The translations under genes and the position numbers were made by a program. This document shows, piece after piece, positions 1-8,049 of a DNA stretch of 20,271 bases. The notes under the pieces are model-generated. The model worked only from the letters and a program-made list of their open reading frames with translations, was not told the origin of the DNA and ran no database searches. Origin of the DNA: a virus; the IMG/VR virus record IMGVR_UViG_3300048585_000031, positions 1 to 20,271 of that record. One strand, written 5' to 3'. How positions within the stretch are numbered: the stretch's first letter is position 1; each line of letters opens with the position of its first letter.

Positions 1-2
1 CG

Positions 3-3000
3 GAGGCTGATGTTCGACCGGACGCGGGCCTCGATGGGAAGATCAAGCGCCTCGAGCGCCAGAGACGGGCCGCGACATCTCCTGAGGATGTTGATAGGCT
101 CACAGACGAGATCGCCGATCTTGAGGCACGGCGCGGTCTGCCCACACCTGCGGTGGAAGCAGCGCGTCGTGTTCTGCAGGCTCAGGGTGTAGCGGTCCCG
201 CAGAGAGGTGAGGCGTCAGGGCCCACCGCTCAACCCGCTGAAGCCGAGGGTTTGCAGCCCGAGGGGACAGCATCAGGGCCGGTGGGCGCGGCAGCGCCTG
301 CCGGTCCGCGCAATGCGCTGGACACCACCCCATCCGAAGCTGAGGTGGCCACCATCTCGCGCTCCCGGGACCGGACCGCAGAGCGCCTGGCTGTCGACCA
401 GGCTCTCGCCGCGCGTGGTGTGACGGATCCAGCTGCCCGGCAGAAGGCTGTGAAGGCCTACGATGCCATGCGGGATGCCGGTGCCACGGTGGACACCTCC
501 CTGCGTGAGGCGACGGCGACCACCGCGCCTGAGCCCCCCATCGAAGGGTCGGGCGGCTTCGCCGCTCCGAACGGCCTCGCCTATATCGACCTGACCGCCA
601 AACTGGGCGTGCCTCGCGGCCTCGACAAGCTTGAGGAAGCCATGCTGGAATGGTCCACCGAGACTGGCTTCGAGGCTGGCGCCCATGTTGCGGCAGATGG
701 CACGGTGCTGGGGGTCGGGACCAACGAAGATCCCAACATGCTGATGCCGCCGGCCAAAGGTCTGAACGATCCCACGGTCATCTTCACGCACACCCATTCG
801 CAGAACACGCCTTTCTCGGCGGCGGACATGCGGGCGATGTTCAAGTCTGGCCAGACCTTCCGGGCTGTGCTGCCGGACGGGTCAGTGCTCGAGATGCGCC
901 CATTGAAGCCCTACGATGAGCAGGCCTTCGCGGAAATCTTCCAGGTGGTGCGGGGCGATCTGGCTGACACCATGCCGCCCGGGATGCCCTTCCTCGAGGC
1001 AGCGCAGGTCAAGCAGGAAGCCATGGTGCAGGCCCTCGAGATGGCCGGCATGATCGACTATGTCCGCCCTTTTCGCGGGCTATCCCAGACCCAGAAGGAG
1101 GCAGTGAATGCAACCGTCAACCGAACCGCTGATGCCGTCGCCCGTATTGGAGCTGGAGCTGATGGACGAGCGGGAACTCCGCAAGCTGATCAACCAGGGG
1201 GACAGGCTGGCGAGCGCCGAGCTGCAGATGAGGCGGAGGGAGAAATCGCCGACGACGACCTCGACGAAGAAGGGTTCGACTTCGAGCAAGCCCTCCTCGG
1301 CTCTGGCCAGTTCGACGACCGAAGCTCCGCCCGGGAAAAGCGGCCTTCCTTCAACCAAGCTCGCGTAGAGGAGATCGCTGACAAGATCATCGCCGACGTG
1401 ACCGCGCAGCGGTCTCGCCGCACGACCGGGGCCAAGCTGATCCGTGAGGGCACGGTCACGCGCGACCAGGTGATTGCCGGTATCGGTGAGTATCTGAAGA
1501 GCGACGGTCGCAAGCAGATGTACACGGTCATCGACGTGCGTCGGGCCATGTTCCGCGACCCGATCACCTTCGACATGATCGAGCAGAACCCGGACAACCG
1601 GACCGGTCGGGCTGGCCGGAAAGCTGGATCCTTGGTCTGGCGCGTGAAGCCCGAGCATCAGTGGCAGTTCAGCGTGGCGCTCGACCTCGAGCGCCTGATC
1701 AACAACGCCGGCATGGGGACGATCGAGCGCAGGGAAAACCGCTTTGCCGCGCAGGGCGACAAGCTGGACGGCAAGACCTATTTCGTTGAGGTCTCCAGTG
1801 CGCTCCGCAAGCACACCGAGCTGATCGGCCCGGAGGGGATGCGGTTCGACCCACCCTTGGCTGATCCTTCCGACACGCGAAAGATCAAGCGCAACACCAG
1901 GACCAACCGGCTCTCGCCGGAAGGTATCGAGGTTGCGCGGCGCACCGCGCGTTACCTGCAGGCCAATCGTTACAAGATCGACCGGCAGAAGCTCTATGCC
2001 CTCACCCCAGACAGCCTGGTGTCGGGTAAGTCCCTGGCCAAGGACGGCATCCGGGATGAGCACATCACGCAATGGGACGCCCTCAAGCCAACGCTGACGG
2101 GGGAATACAAGACCTGGAGCCGTCAGGACCAACAGTTTGCCCGGTCCTATGGCTGGAAGATCGACGAGAAGCGGCGCGAGGCCGCTGCGCGGCTGCGCCA
2201 GCTGCGGCTGGCCTATGAGACCTTCGCTGCCAAGCATGGGGCAGATGGCGACGTCGGGTTCCTCTACCAGATCGACGACCGTGGCCGGATCTATGCCGAT
2301 GGGTCGTTTCACCCGCAGGCCGACAGTTCCATCAAGGAACTCTTCTCGGTAGACGGCAAGAACCTCGTCACCGACATGGTGACCGTCGACAATTCGGCCT
2401 CTGGCTGGCAGATCAACGCGCTGATGGCCTACGACCACGTCGCTGCGCCGCGGCTGAACATGGGGCGGGGCCAGGCCTCCGAGGCTGGCTACAAGAAGTC
2501 CGACCTCTACAACAACACGCTCGAGGCCATGCGGCGCCGTCTCCTGGAGGATGCGGCCGACCCCACGGCGGGCGGCACCATCAGGATGACCCCGCAGCAG
2601 GCCGACAAGCGCCGGAGGCTGGCGCGGTATTTCTCCGACACCATCTTCCCGTCATCCGATCCCAACTCCTGGCTCCTGAACCGCAAGGGCATCAAGCCCG
2701 CCATCATCGCGATGAACTATGGCGGCCTGGAGAAGAACTTCCTCCGGGTGCTGACGCGCACGCTGTCGAAAGACATCAACCTCGATCCCGCCCTCAAGGA
2801 TGGGGCTTGGTCCTACCTGACCGAAGTGGGCATGGCCGGCGTTCGCGAGACTGCGCCGCACGCCCTGGCGCTGCAGGAGTGGACGATCAAGAACGTCTCC
2901 GCCCTGTCGAAGGCGCTCTACGCCAAGTATGGCAACGATGCGCCCCCGATCGAGATGACCATCGGCCTCGATGGCAAGATCGTCGTCAATCGCCCGAAGC

Positions 3001-6000
3001 GCGTGGATACCGAGACGCGCCTGAAGCAGGTGGCCCAGGGCGTCGAGAGCACGCTGGTCGCGAAGTTCAAGGTGGCCAAGCCTGAGCCTGACCATGACAA
3101 GGTGGCGAAGGCGGTCTGGGCCAACCTCGTCCAGTCCTATGACGCGGCTGTGCTGCACCGGACGGTCGAGCGGTACAAGAAGGCGACGAATGACGCCTAC
3201 ATCACCACGAACCACGACAGCTTCACCGTGCCTCCCGAGCATGAGGGGGCAATCGCCTCGTCTGTCCGCGAGAGCATGCGGACGATCATGGAGCAGGCCC
3301 CCGTGCCGAAGTGGCTCTTTGAGGAGATGGACGCGATGGCTCGGGTCCACGGTCTGGATCTGGACATTCAGCCGTTCGATAACCTTGGGCGCTACAACTA
3401 CGACGACCTGATGACCTCGACACCGGTCTTCGGGGAGATGGGGGCGCGCGAGGATTTCGTCCCTGAGTATGCCGACCTGCCGCAGGAGGGTGCTGACCTC
3501 CGTCGTGCGGTCGATGAAGAGGTTCCGGCGGGCGGAGCGGGTGCAGCCGCTGTCGGAATGTCCCCTGTTCGCGGTCCGGTCCGCGGGCAGGGGGCCACGT
3601 CCATCGCCGACCTGCCACCCGAGGCTCGGCGCGCAGTCGACGTGGCTGACTACATGGCTCAGCTGCCGCAAAGCAGCTCGCTCCTGACCAAGGTTCAGGA
3701 TGCGATGACCTCACCGAAGGTGGCCAACCGCACCCTCTGGCAGATCATCGAGGACAAGTTCTTCAACTCGGCGGCCCCGATCCGCAGGCTGGAGATCGCG
3801 CTCACCGGTGGGCTTGCCGATGGGGCTGAGAGCGCCTTCAAGGCTGTCGAGATGGCGGTGCAGGACAGCGGCCGGCAGGAGGCGATGCTCTACTACGGCG
3901 CGGCGGCCTTCGGAAAGCACGGCGAGTATACCGTAGCCCCGGGGACGATGGGGTTGTTCGACATTTTCAAGCTGGCGGGCGGCGAGGGGGCTGGCCGTGG
4001 GCAGCGCCTGCAGGACTGGATGCAATGGATGGTCGCCCGCAGGGCGCAGGACCTGGTGGCGCGCGGGATCAAGACCCCGCTCACGCCGCAGGACATCCAG
4101 GCCGCGCTTGCCAAGGGGGCGAACATCCCTGAATTCCAGCAGGCAGCGGATGCGTGGAAGAAGTTCAACGACGCCAACCTCGACTTCCTTGAGCAGTCGG
4201 GGCGGATCAACGCGGCGCAGAAGGCGGCAATGCAGGCCGATGACTTCTATGTCCCCTTCTACCGCTCGGATGAGCGGGTCGATGGCACCTCGCCTGAGCT
4301 GGAGCTGCCCGAGTACAAGGCCGGCACCACGAAGGTCGGCGTTCTCAGCCGGGATCCGGGGATCAAGGCGATCAAGGGTGGCGACAAGCTCCGCATCGAC
4401 AACCTGATGCAGAACATGATCCGCAACAGCCAGGCCATTCAGGCGGCAGGCATGCGGAACCGTGCGGCCAACCAGACCTTCGACCTGATGAAGATGGCCA
4501 ATTTGGCCACTGTCCAACCGCTGACGGCGAAGAAGCCCGATCCGAATGCGGTACGCGTGTGGCAAAATGGTGTCGAAAGCTGGCTGGTGCCGGAGGGGCG
4601 TGAGGCTTACCCCTTGATGATGGCCCTGGCAGGGATGCAGCCCATCCAGCAGGGTGTTGGCACTCGTTTCATGACGGACATGGCCAACATCTTCCGGCAG
4701 GGCATCACGCTCACGCCGCCCTTCATGATCCGCAACGCGATCCGGGGGGCTGTGTCGTCTGGCATCATGACCACCGGGGCCAACCTGACCCTGACCAACA
4801 ACACGATCACCGGCTTCCGGGAGGCCTACAACAACGGGCAGGCGGCGCAGGCCTTCAAGGCGCAGTCCGGCATGGGGGACTACCGCTTCGGCAACGCCGA
4901 TACCGGTCTCTTCGGCAAGGATGACCTCCTGATCGACTTCGGGGTCATGGACAAGACGCTGGGGTCGCGCTTCCGCAAGTTCATGGAGAAGATGGAGCAT
5001 GTCGGCTCGGCGACGGAACTCGCCGACCGGATCGCTGCGCGCGAGACCATGATCAAGAACGGCATGCGGCCGGATGAGGCGTCCTATCAGGCCCTGACGA
5101 TCATGAACTACAGCCGGAAGGGGAACAGCCAGACGCTGCGCGCTCTTCTGCCCTTGGTCCCGTTCATGAACGCCCGCCTGCAGGGCCTTTCGCGCATGGC
5201 TGAAGGTGCGGTGGGCAAGCGCGGCGCCCTTGGGCGCAAGCAGGCGCTGATGCAGATGGCGCTGAACGGCTTGGTTTACACCGCCCTGGGCGCTGCCATC
5301 TGGCTCTGGAATGCCTCGGATGAAGAGCGCCGCGAGAAGTACACGCAGGAGCCTCTGTTCCGGCGCCTGAACTTCCACATCGTCTACGTGGGAGGGGAGA
5401 CCCTCTACATTCCGAAGGCGTTCGAGCTGGGGCACCTCTTCACTTCGATCCCTGAGCTGTTCGCCGACGCCATGATCATGAGGGACATGAACGAAGCTGG
5501 GTCCACGGGCTTTGGGCAGGTGGCGACCGGTTTGAAGAAGATGGTCTACGACACTGTGGCCATGAACCTCATTCCTGCAGCCATGCTGCCCACGCTCGAG
5601 GCGTTGACGAATTACAGCTTCTTCCGTCAGGCGCAGCTCGAGGGGCAGCGAGAGCAGGACATGCTTCCAGCCGACCGTACATCGGGAGCATCCATGCTCT
5701 CCCGCCTTGTTGGGCGCGACCTTGGCGTGTCGGAATTCACCGGCATCTCGCCCACCATGATCGAGCACTGGCTCTCCAGCCATGGCGGGATCTATTACAC
5801 GATGCTCAGCACTGCGGTGGAGATTGCGGCCGGGGACCTTGGGCTTGCGCCTGTGCGGCCGGGCGGGGCTTTCGGTGATGTGCCGCTGATTTCTCCTGCG
5901 CTCAACGCGGCCTTCGGCTCAATGGTCAAGGATAGTGCAGTGACGCCCTCGAGGTTCATCGAGGAGTACTACAAGACGAGGGATCACATCACGCAGATCT

Positions 6001-6320
6001 ATCGGTCGGCCACGAATGCCGCCCGTGGCGGAGACGTCGAGTATGCCCGTCGCCTGCTCTCCGAGTTCGGTGGCGCTCCAGCGGCCTACAAGATCATGAA
6101 CCAGGCTGGCACCGAACTGACGGACATCAACACCGCCCTCAGGATGCTGCGCGACAATCGGACCATGACGCGCGAGCAGAAGCGCATCGAGGAAGAGAAG
6201 CTGATCGCCAGGCGTAATGCCATTTCCCGGAAGGTCATGGAGGTCGTAAGGGCGATCGAGGAGAAGCAGGGGGCGAACTTCAGTCGTGGTCAGGGAGCTT
6301 TGAGCCGGATTTTGCCGTGA
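3..6320 (+). CDS. Giant polyvalent virion protein with JAMM-like peptidase and T7-like RNA polymerase domains (5' end outside window)
   Basis: The frame is open from base 3 to the TGA at 6318, giving at least 2105 residues. A GTG at 153 has no ribosome site and the coiled-coil-like sequence continues upstream of it, so the true start lies left of the window. Counting the codon at base 3 as residue 1: a charged helical segment (1-60) and a Pro/Gly/Ala linker; a JAMM-like domain (about 180-310, HTH at 263-265 with S272 and D275); an acidic linker (about 370-450); a single-subunit RNA polymerase core (about 455-1145); a second linker (1160-1215); and a helical C-terminal half with one hydrophobic segment (1752-1769). 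The C-terminal part resembles LPD38, a domain common in phage polyvalent proteins. Established analogy: N4 packages a T7-like polymerase in its virion. Inferred role: packaged, ejected with DNA, transcribes early genes. The stop overlaps the terminase start by 4 bp. Polymerase call is firm; virion location is inferred. Confidence 0.88.
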   Translation, partial: EADVRPDAGLDGKIKRLERQRRAATSPEDVDRLTDEIADLEARRGLPTPAVEAARRVLQAQGVAVPQRGEASGPTAQPAEAEGLQPEGTASGPVGAAAPAGPRNALDTTPSEAEVATISRSRDRTAERLAVDQALAARGVTDPAARQKAVKAYDAMRDAGATVDTSLREATATTAPEPPIEGSGGFAAPNGLAYIDLTAKLGVPRGLDKLEEAMLEWSTETGFEAGAHVAADGTVLGVGTNEDPNMLMPPAKGLNDPTVIFTHTHSQNTPFSAADMRAMFKSGQTFRAVLPDGSVLEMRPLKPYDEQAFAEIFQVVRGDLADTMPPGMPFLEAAQVKQEAMVQALEMAGMIDYVRPFRGLSQTQKEAVNATVNRTADAVARIGAGADGRAGTPQADQPGGQAGERRAADEAEGEIADDDLDEEGFDFEQALLGSGQFDDRSSAREKRPSFNQARVEEIADKIIADVTAQRSRRTTGAKLIREGTVTRDQVIAGIGEYLKSDGRKQMYTVIDVRRAMFRDPITFDMIEQNPDNRTGRAGRKAGSLVWRVKPEHQWQFSVALDLERLINNAGMGTIERRENRFAAQGDKLDGKTYFVEVSSALRKHTELIGPEGMRFDPPLADPSDTRKIKRNTRTNRLSPEGIEVARRTARYLQANRYKIDRQKLYALTPDSLVSGKSLAKDGIRDEHITQWDALKPTLTGEYKTWSRQDQQFARSYGWKIDEKRREAAARLRQLRLAYETFAAKHGADGDVGFLYQIDDRGRIYADGSFHPQADSSIKELFSVDGKNLVTDMVTVDNSASGWQINALMAYDHVAAPRLNMGRGQASEAGYKKSDLYNNTLEAMRRRLLEDAADPTAGGTIRMTPQQADKRRRLARYFSDTIFPSSDPNSWLLNRKGIKPAIIAMNYGGLEKNFLRVLTRTLSKDINLDPALKDGAWSYLTEVGMAGVRETAPHALALQEWTIKNVSALSKALYAKYGNDAPPIEMTIGLDGKIVVNRPKRVDTETRLKQVAQGVESTLVAKFKVAKPEPDHDKVAKAVWANLVQSYDAAVLHRTVERYKKATNDAYITTNHDSFTVPPEHEGAIASSVRESMRTIMEQAPVPKWLFEEMDAMARVHGLDLDIQPFDNLGRYNYDDLMTSTPVFGEMGAREDFVPEYADLPQEGADLRRAVDEEVPAGGAGAAAVGMSPVRGPVRGQGATSIADLPPEARRAVDVADYMAQLPQSSSLLTKVQDAMTSPKVANRTLWQIIEDKFFNSAAPIRRLEIALTGGLADGAESAFKAVEMAVQDSGRQEAMLYYGAAAFGKHGEYTVAPGTMGLFDIFKLAGGEGAGRGQRLQDWMQWMVARRAQDLVARGIKTPLTPQDIQAALAKGANIPEFQQAADAWKKFNDANLDFLEQSGRINAAQKAAMQADDFYVPFYRSDERVDGTSPELELPEYKAGTTKVGVLSRDPGIKAIKGGDKLRIDNLMQNMIRNSQAIQAAGMRNRAANQTFDLMKMANLATVQPLTAKKPDPNAVRVWQNGVESWLVPEGREAYPLMMALAGMQPIQQGVGTRFMTDMANIFRQGITLTPPFMIRNAIRGAVSSGIMTTGANLTLTNNTITGFREAYNNGQAAQAFKAQSGMGDYRFGNADTGLFGKDDLLIDFGVMDKTLGSRFRKFMEKMEHVGSATELADRIAARETMIKNGMRPDEASYQALTIMNYSRKGNSQTLRALLPLVPFMNARLQGLSRMAEGAVGKRGALGRKQALMQMALNGLVYTALGAAIWLWNASDEERREKYTQEPLFRRLNFHIVYVGGETLYIPKAFELGHLFTSIPELFADAMIMRDMNEAGSTGFGQVATGLKKMVYDTVAMNLIPAAMLPTLEALTNYSFFRQAQLEGQREQDMLPADRTSGASMLSRLVGRDLGVSEFTGISPTMIEHWLSSHGGIYYTMLSTAVEIAAGDLGLAPVRPGGAFGDVPLISPALNAAFGSMVKDSAVTPSRFIEEYYKTRDHITQIYRSATNAARGGDVEYARRLLSEFGGAPAAYKIMNQAGTELTDINTALRMLRDNRTMTREQKRIEEEKLIARRNAISRKVMEVVRAIEEKQGANFSRGQGALSRILP
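540..930 (+). other. JAMM/JAB-like metallopeptidase domain within the giant protein
   Basis: The motif H-T-H followed by S and D (codons at 789, 795, 816 and 825) resembles the zinc-binding signature of JAMM/MPN+ peptidases, which remove ubiquitin-like tags or cleave isopeptide bonds. Candidate catalytic glutamates lie about 40 residues upstream (codons at 660 and 672), the distance expected for this fold. The spacing between the second His and the Ser is six residues; classical JAMM motifs have seven. JAB domains are recurrent parts of phage polyvalent proteins. Possible roles are self-processing of the polyprotein or attack on a host modifier; neither is shown by the sequence. Confidence 0.6.
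1108..1368 (+). CDS. Possible out-of-frame nested gene with its own Shine-Dalgarno
   Basis: An 86-codon reading frame lies inside the giant gene in another frame. It starts with ATG directly after a same-frame TGA (1105-1107), and a perfect AAGGAGG sits at 1095-1101, six bases upstream. The first 46 codons have about 87% G/C at third positions by my count, while the host frame has only about 37% there; 30 codons further on the host frame returns to about 83%. The product would have an N-terminal charged helix (around MDERELRKLINQGDRLASAE) and a Ser/Thr/Pro/Lys-rich tail. Caution: linkers rich in Ala, Gly, Asp and Arg codons automatically raise G/C in this alternative frame. I do not recognise the product. 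An ancient double frameshift in the linker could give the same codon pattern. Confidence 0.3.
   Translation: MQPSTEPLMPSPVLELELMDERELRKLINQGDRLASAELQMRRREKSPTTTSTKKGSTSSKPSSALASSTTEAPPGKSGLPSTKLA
1371..3430 (+). other. T7-like single-subunit DNA-directed RNA polymerase domain within the giant protein
   Basis: All catalytic landmarks of the T7/N4 polymerase family are present in order. A DxRGRxY motif (codons 2274-2294) matches the T7 DWRGRVY segment and the N4-type xxGR element. Motif A has Asp at 2388 in a DNSASGWQ context, like T7 D537 with downstream SG.Q. Motif B is RKGIKPAIIAMNYGG, with R at 2682, K at 2694 and Y-G at 2718-2723; the R-K spacing of four and K-Y spacing of eight equal T7 R627, K631 and Y639. 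Motif C is HDSF, with Asp at 3216, matching T7 D812. The motif A-to-K and K-to-motif C distances (102 and 174 residues) are close to T7 (94 and 181). Residues needed for the two-metal mechanism are intact, so activity is expected. Confidence 0.92.
4590..5700 (+). other. LPD38-like helical polyvalent-protein-associated region
   Basis: This part of the giant protein carries TLTPPFMIRNAIRGA, a TELADRIAARE helix, MNYSRKG, and LLPLVPFMNARLQGL followed by a hydrophobic segment (bases 5256-5309) and YIPKAFELG. I recognise this arrangement from the large polyvalent protein-associated domain LPD38, found at the C-terminal end of many phage polyvalent proteins. Its biochemical role is unknown. The hydrophobic helix could interact with membrane during DNA ejection, which is inference. 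Boundaries are approximate. Confidence 0.55.
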
Positions 6321-7267
6321 GACAGATACTTGCCTCCGAGATTGCGGAGATCCGGCGGCTCATCGACAAGCAGCGGCTGGCCAACTTCGACATCCTCAGC
6401 CGGATCGAGCGCATCCCAGCACCGCTCGAGTTCGGTGAGGCCATCCTCGGGTCCAGGTTCGATGCGTGGCAGCGCCGTTACATGGAGGAGTGCCGGGCCC
6501 GGGGCCGGATCGCCATGGCGGCCTGCCGCCAGTCGGGCAAGTCCACCGTCACCGCCCTCTTCGTGGCGTGGTGCCTGATCTTCATCCCTGGCTTCCAGTG
6601 CCTCGTGGCCTCGCGCTCTCTGCGTCAGGCCTCCCACTACCTGAACGCCGTGCGGAACGCGGTCCTCTCGGTCATCCCGCGCGAGGCGATGCCGCAGCTG
6701 AACCGGCTGAGCATGGAGCTTCCGAACGGGAGCCAGATCATCTCCATCCCCTGCGCCCAGCCAGATGCGGGCCGGGGCTTCTCGCCCCACCTGATCATCC
6801 TGGACGAGGCCGCGTTCGCGCCGGAGGCGCTCTTCCGGGCCATCACACCATCGCTGGCTGCGACGGACGGGGCGCTGCATATGCTGTCGTCACCGAACGG
6901 GCGGCAGGGCTACTTCTTCGAGGCGTTCGAGGGCGAGGCGCAGAGCGTCTTCATGTCGATGAAGGTGCCCTACACCCAATGCCCCCGGATCTCCGAAGAG
7001 ACGATCCGGAACGAGAAGATTGCGTTGGGCGACCTCTACTTTCGGCAGGAATACGGGGCCGAGTTCATCACCCCGCACGGGGCCTTCTTCGGCTTCTCGG
7101 CGCTCCAAAACCTCGAGGAAGGTGAGGATCCCGACCTGACAGACCTGACACTGCTGGACATGGACAAGGTCCTTGAGAAGATCATGCCGGTGCCGTCACC
7201 AAGAAAAGAGGACCTGACCGTGGCACTGGACAGGGCGCAGAGGGTCAATCAGATGTTGTACGAATGA
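6317..7267 (+). CDS. terL: Terminase large subunit, ATPase (motor) domain only
   Basis: This 316-residue protein is the DNA-packaging motor ATPase that would dock on the portal and pump DNA into the procapsid. It has a FDAWQRRY adenine-binding Q motif (about residue 52), Walker A CRQSGKST (70-77), Walker B HLIILDEAAF with D163-E164, and the coupling motif SSP (191-193) followed by GRQGYFFEAF. The sequence then ends after a helical tail (about 245-316) without the RNase H-like nuclease domain, which is encoded by the next gene. The start is GTG, overlapping the stop of the giant gene as GTGA, so translation is probably coupled. The stop overlaps the nuclease gene start as ATGA. The domain lacks nothing needed for ATP hydrolysis. 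The split from the nuclease is unusual. Confidence 0.9.
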   Translation: MRQILASEIAEIRRLIDKQRLANFDILSRIERIPAPLEFGEAILGSRFDAWQRRYMEECRARGRIAMAACRQSGKSTVTALFVAWCLIFIPGFQCLVASRSLRQASHYLNAVRNAVLSVIPREAMPQLNRLSMELPNGSQIISIPCAQPDAGRGFSPHLIILDEAAFAPEALFRAITPSLAATDGALHMLSSPNGRQGYFFEAFEGEAQSVFMSMKVPYTQCPRISEETIRNEKIALGDLYFRQEYGAEFITPHGAFFGFSALQNLEEGEDPDLTDLTLLDMDKVLEKIMPVPSPRKEDLTVALDRAQRVNQMLYE

Positions 7268-7983
7268 ACGAGGTCCCGCAATTCAACCGGATCGTGGACT
7301 GGAAGCAGCGGGGCTATCACCTCCGCATGCCGCCTCTGGTCCTGGTCGGCTACGACCCCGCTGGCGACGGGCGCGACAAGGATGCCATGACCCTCACGGC
7401 GCGCGAGGAGCATCAGAAGGGTGAGCCCTACGACCCCGACTTCTCGGTCATGATGCTCTACCGGGTGCTGATGGCCCACGAGATGTCGCCAGACCTCGAG
7501 TTCCCCGACAAGCTCGCCATGCTCCTCAGGCTGCACCGGCAACTGAAGGGCTGGGCCCGCGCAGGGCGCTGCACCAACCACGTCTTCACGGTCGAGACGA
7601 ACGGTGTGGGCTATGCCATGGGGTCGGCACTCCGCTCGAATATCGGCAACAACGTGGTCACCTACACCACCGTGGGCAACGCCACCGACAAGCCCTATAC
7701 CGAGAAGCGGCTGGCGATGCCGCGGCTGGCGGCGCTGGACAACCTCCGCGTTCTGGCGGAGACCCACGCTCTCAAGCTGGCCAAGGACGCGCCAGGCCGG
7801 GAGATACTCCTGCGGCAGATGGCGTCCTTCGTCTGGCGCAGGGCCGGTCGGCCGGAGGCGATCGAGGGGCAGCACGACGACATGGTACTGTCGCTGGCGG
7901 GGGCCTGCTGGATCGGCACCAAGGTCATTCCGCCCCTTCTGAAGCAGATCCCGGTGCGGACCACGGGCATGCGGAGGCAATGA
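7264..7983 (+). CDS. terL: Terminase large subunit, RNase H-like nuclease domain as a separate protein
   Basis: This 239-residue protein carries the acidic triad of terminase nucleases: GYDPAGDG with D31, VFTVETNG with E111, and EGQHDDMVL with D205/D206. The enzyme cuts concatemeric phage DNA at the start and end of packaging, using divalent metal. The N-terminal segment (1-25) looks like the linker that joins the two domains in ordinary terminases. The ATG overlaps the ATPase stop (ATGA), and there is no good ribosome site within 12 bases, so it probably depends on termination-reinitiation. The frame stays open upstream only to 7177. The two products presumably reassemble into one working motor-nuclease. 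A programmed frameshift fusing them is possible but not favoured. Confidence 0.87.
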   Translation: MNEVPQFNRIVDWKQRGYHLRMPPLVLVGYDPAGDGRDKDAMTLTAREEHQKGEPYDPDFSVMMLYRVLMAHEMSPDLEFPDKLAMLLRLHRQLKGWARAGRCTNHVFTVETNGVGYAMGSALRSNIGNNVVTYTTVGNATDKPYTEKRLAMPRLAALDNLRVLAETHALKLAKDAPGREILLRQMASFVWRRAGRPEAIEGQHDDMVLSLAGACWIGTKVIPPLLKQIPVRTTGMRRQ

Positions 7984-8049
7984 AAGTGCGGGGTCTAGCG
8001 AAAATCGGCAACTTCCGTATGATGTGCGGACCAGCGACAGGAGCGGCGC

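Noticed and set aside
153-155. GTG as the start codon of the giant protein
   Set aside because: No Shine-Dalgarno precedes it, and the same frame is open to the left edge with helical, polyvalent-like sequence, so the gene is 5'-incomplete in this window.
7199-7212. Programmed -1 frameshift at AAGAAAAGAG joining the two terminase genes
   Set aside because: Only an AAAA run is present, not a proper X XXY YYZ heptamer. The sequence after a shift would be an unlikely Gly/Arg/Gln string, and the zero frame gives a convincing helical tail ending at an ATGA junction.
8018-8023. TATGAT as a -10 promoter element in the 66-base gap before the portal gene
   Set aside because: At 17 bases upstream the -35 position reads CTAGCG or close to it, far from TTGACA, and there is no extended -10. 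A single hexamer is not enough to claim a promoter.
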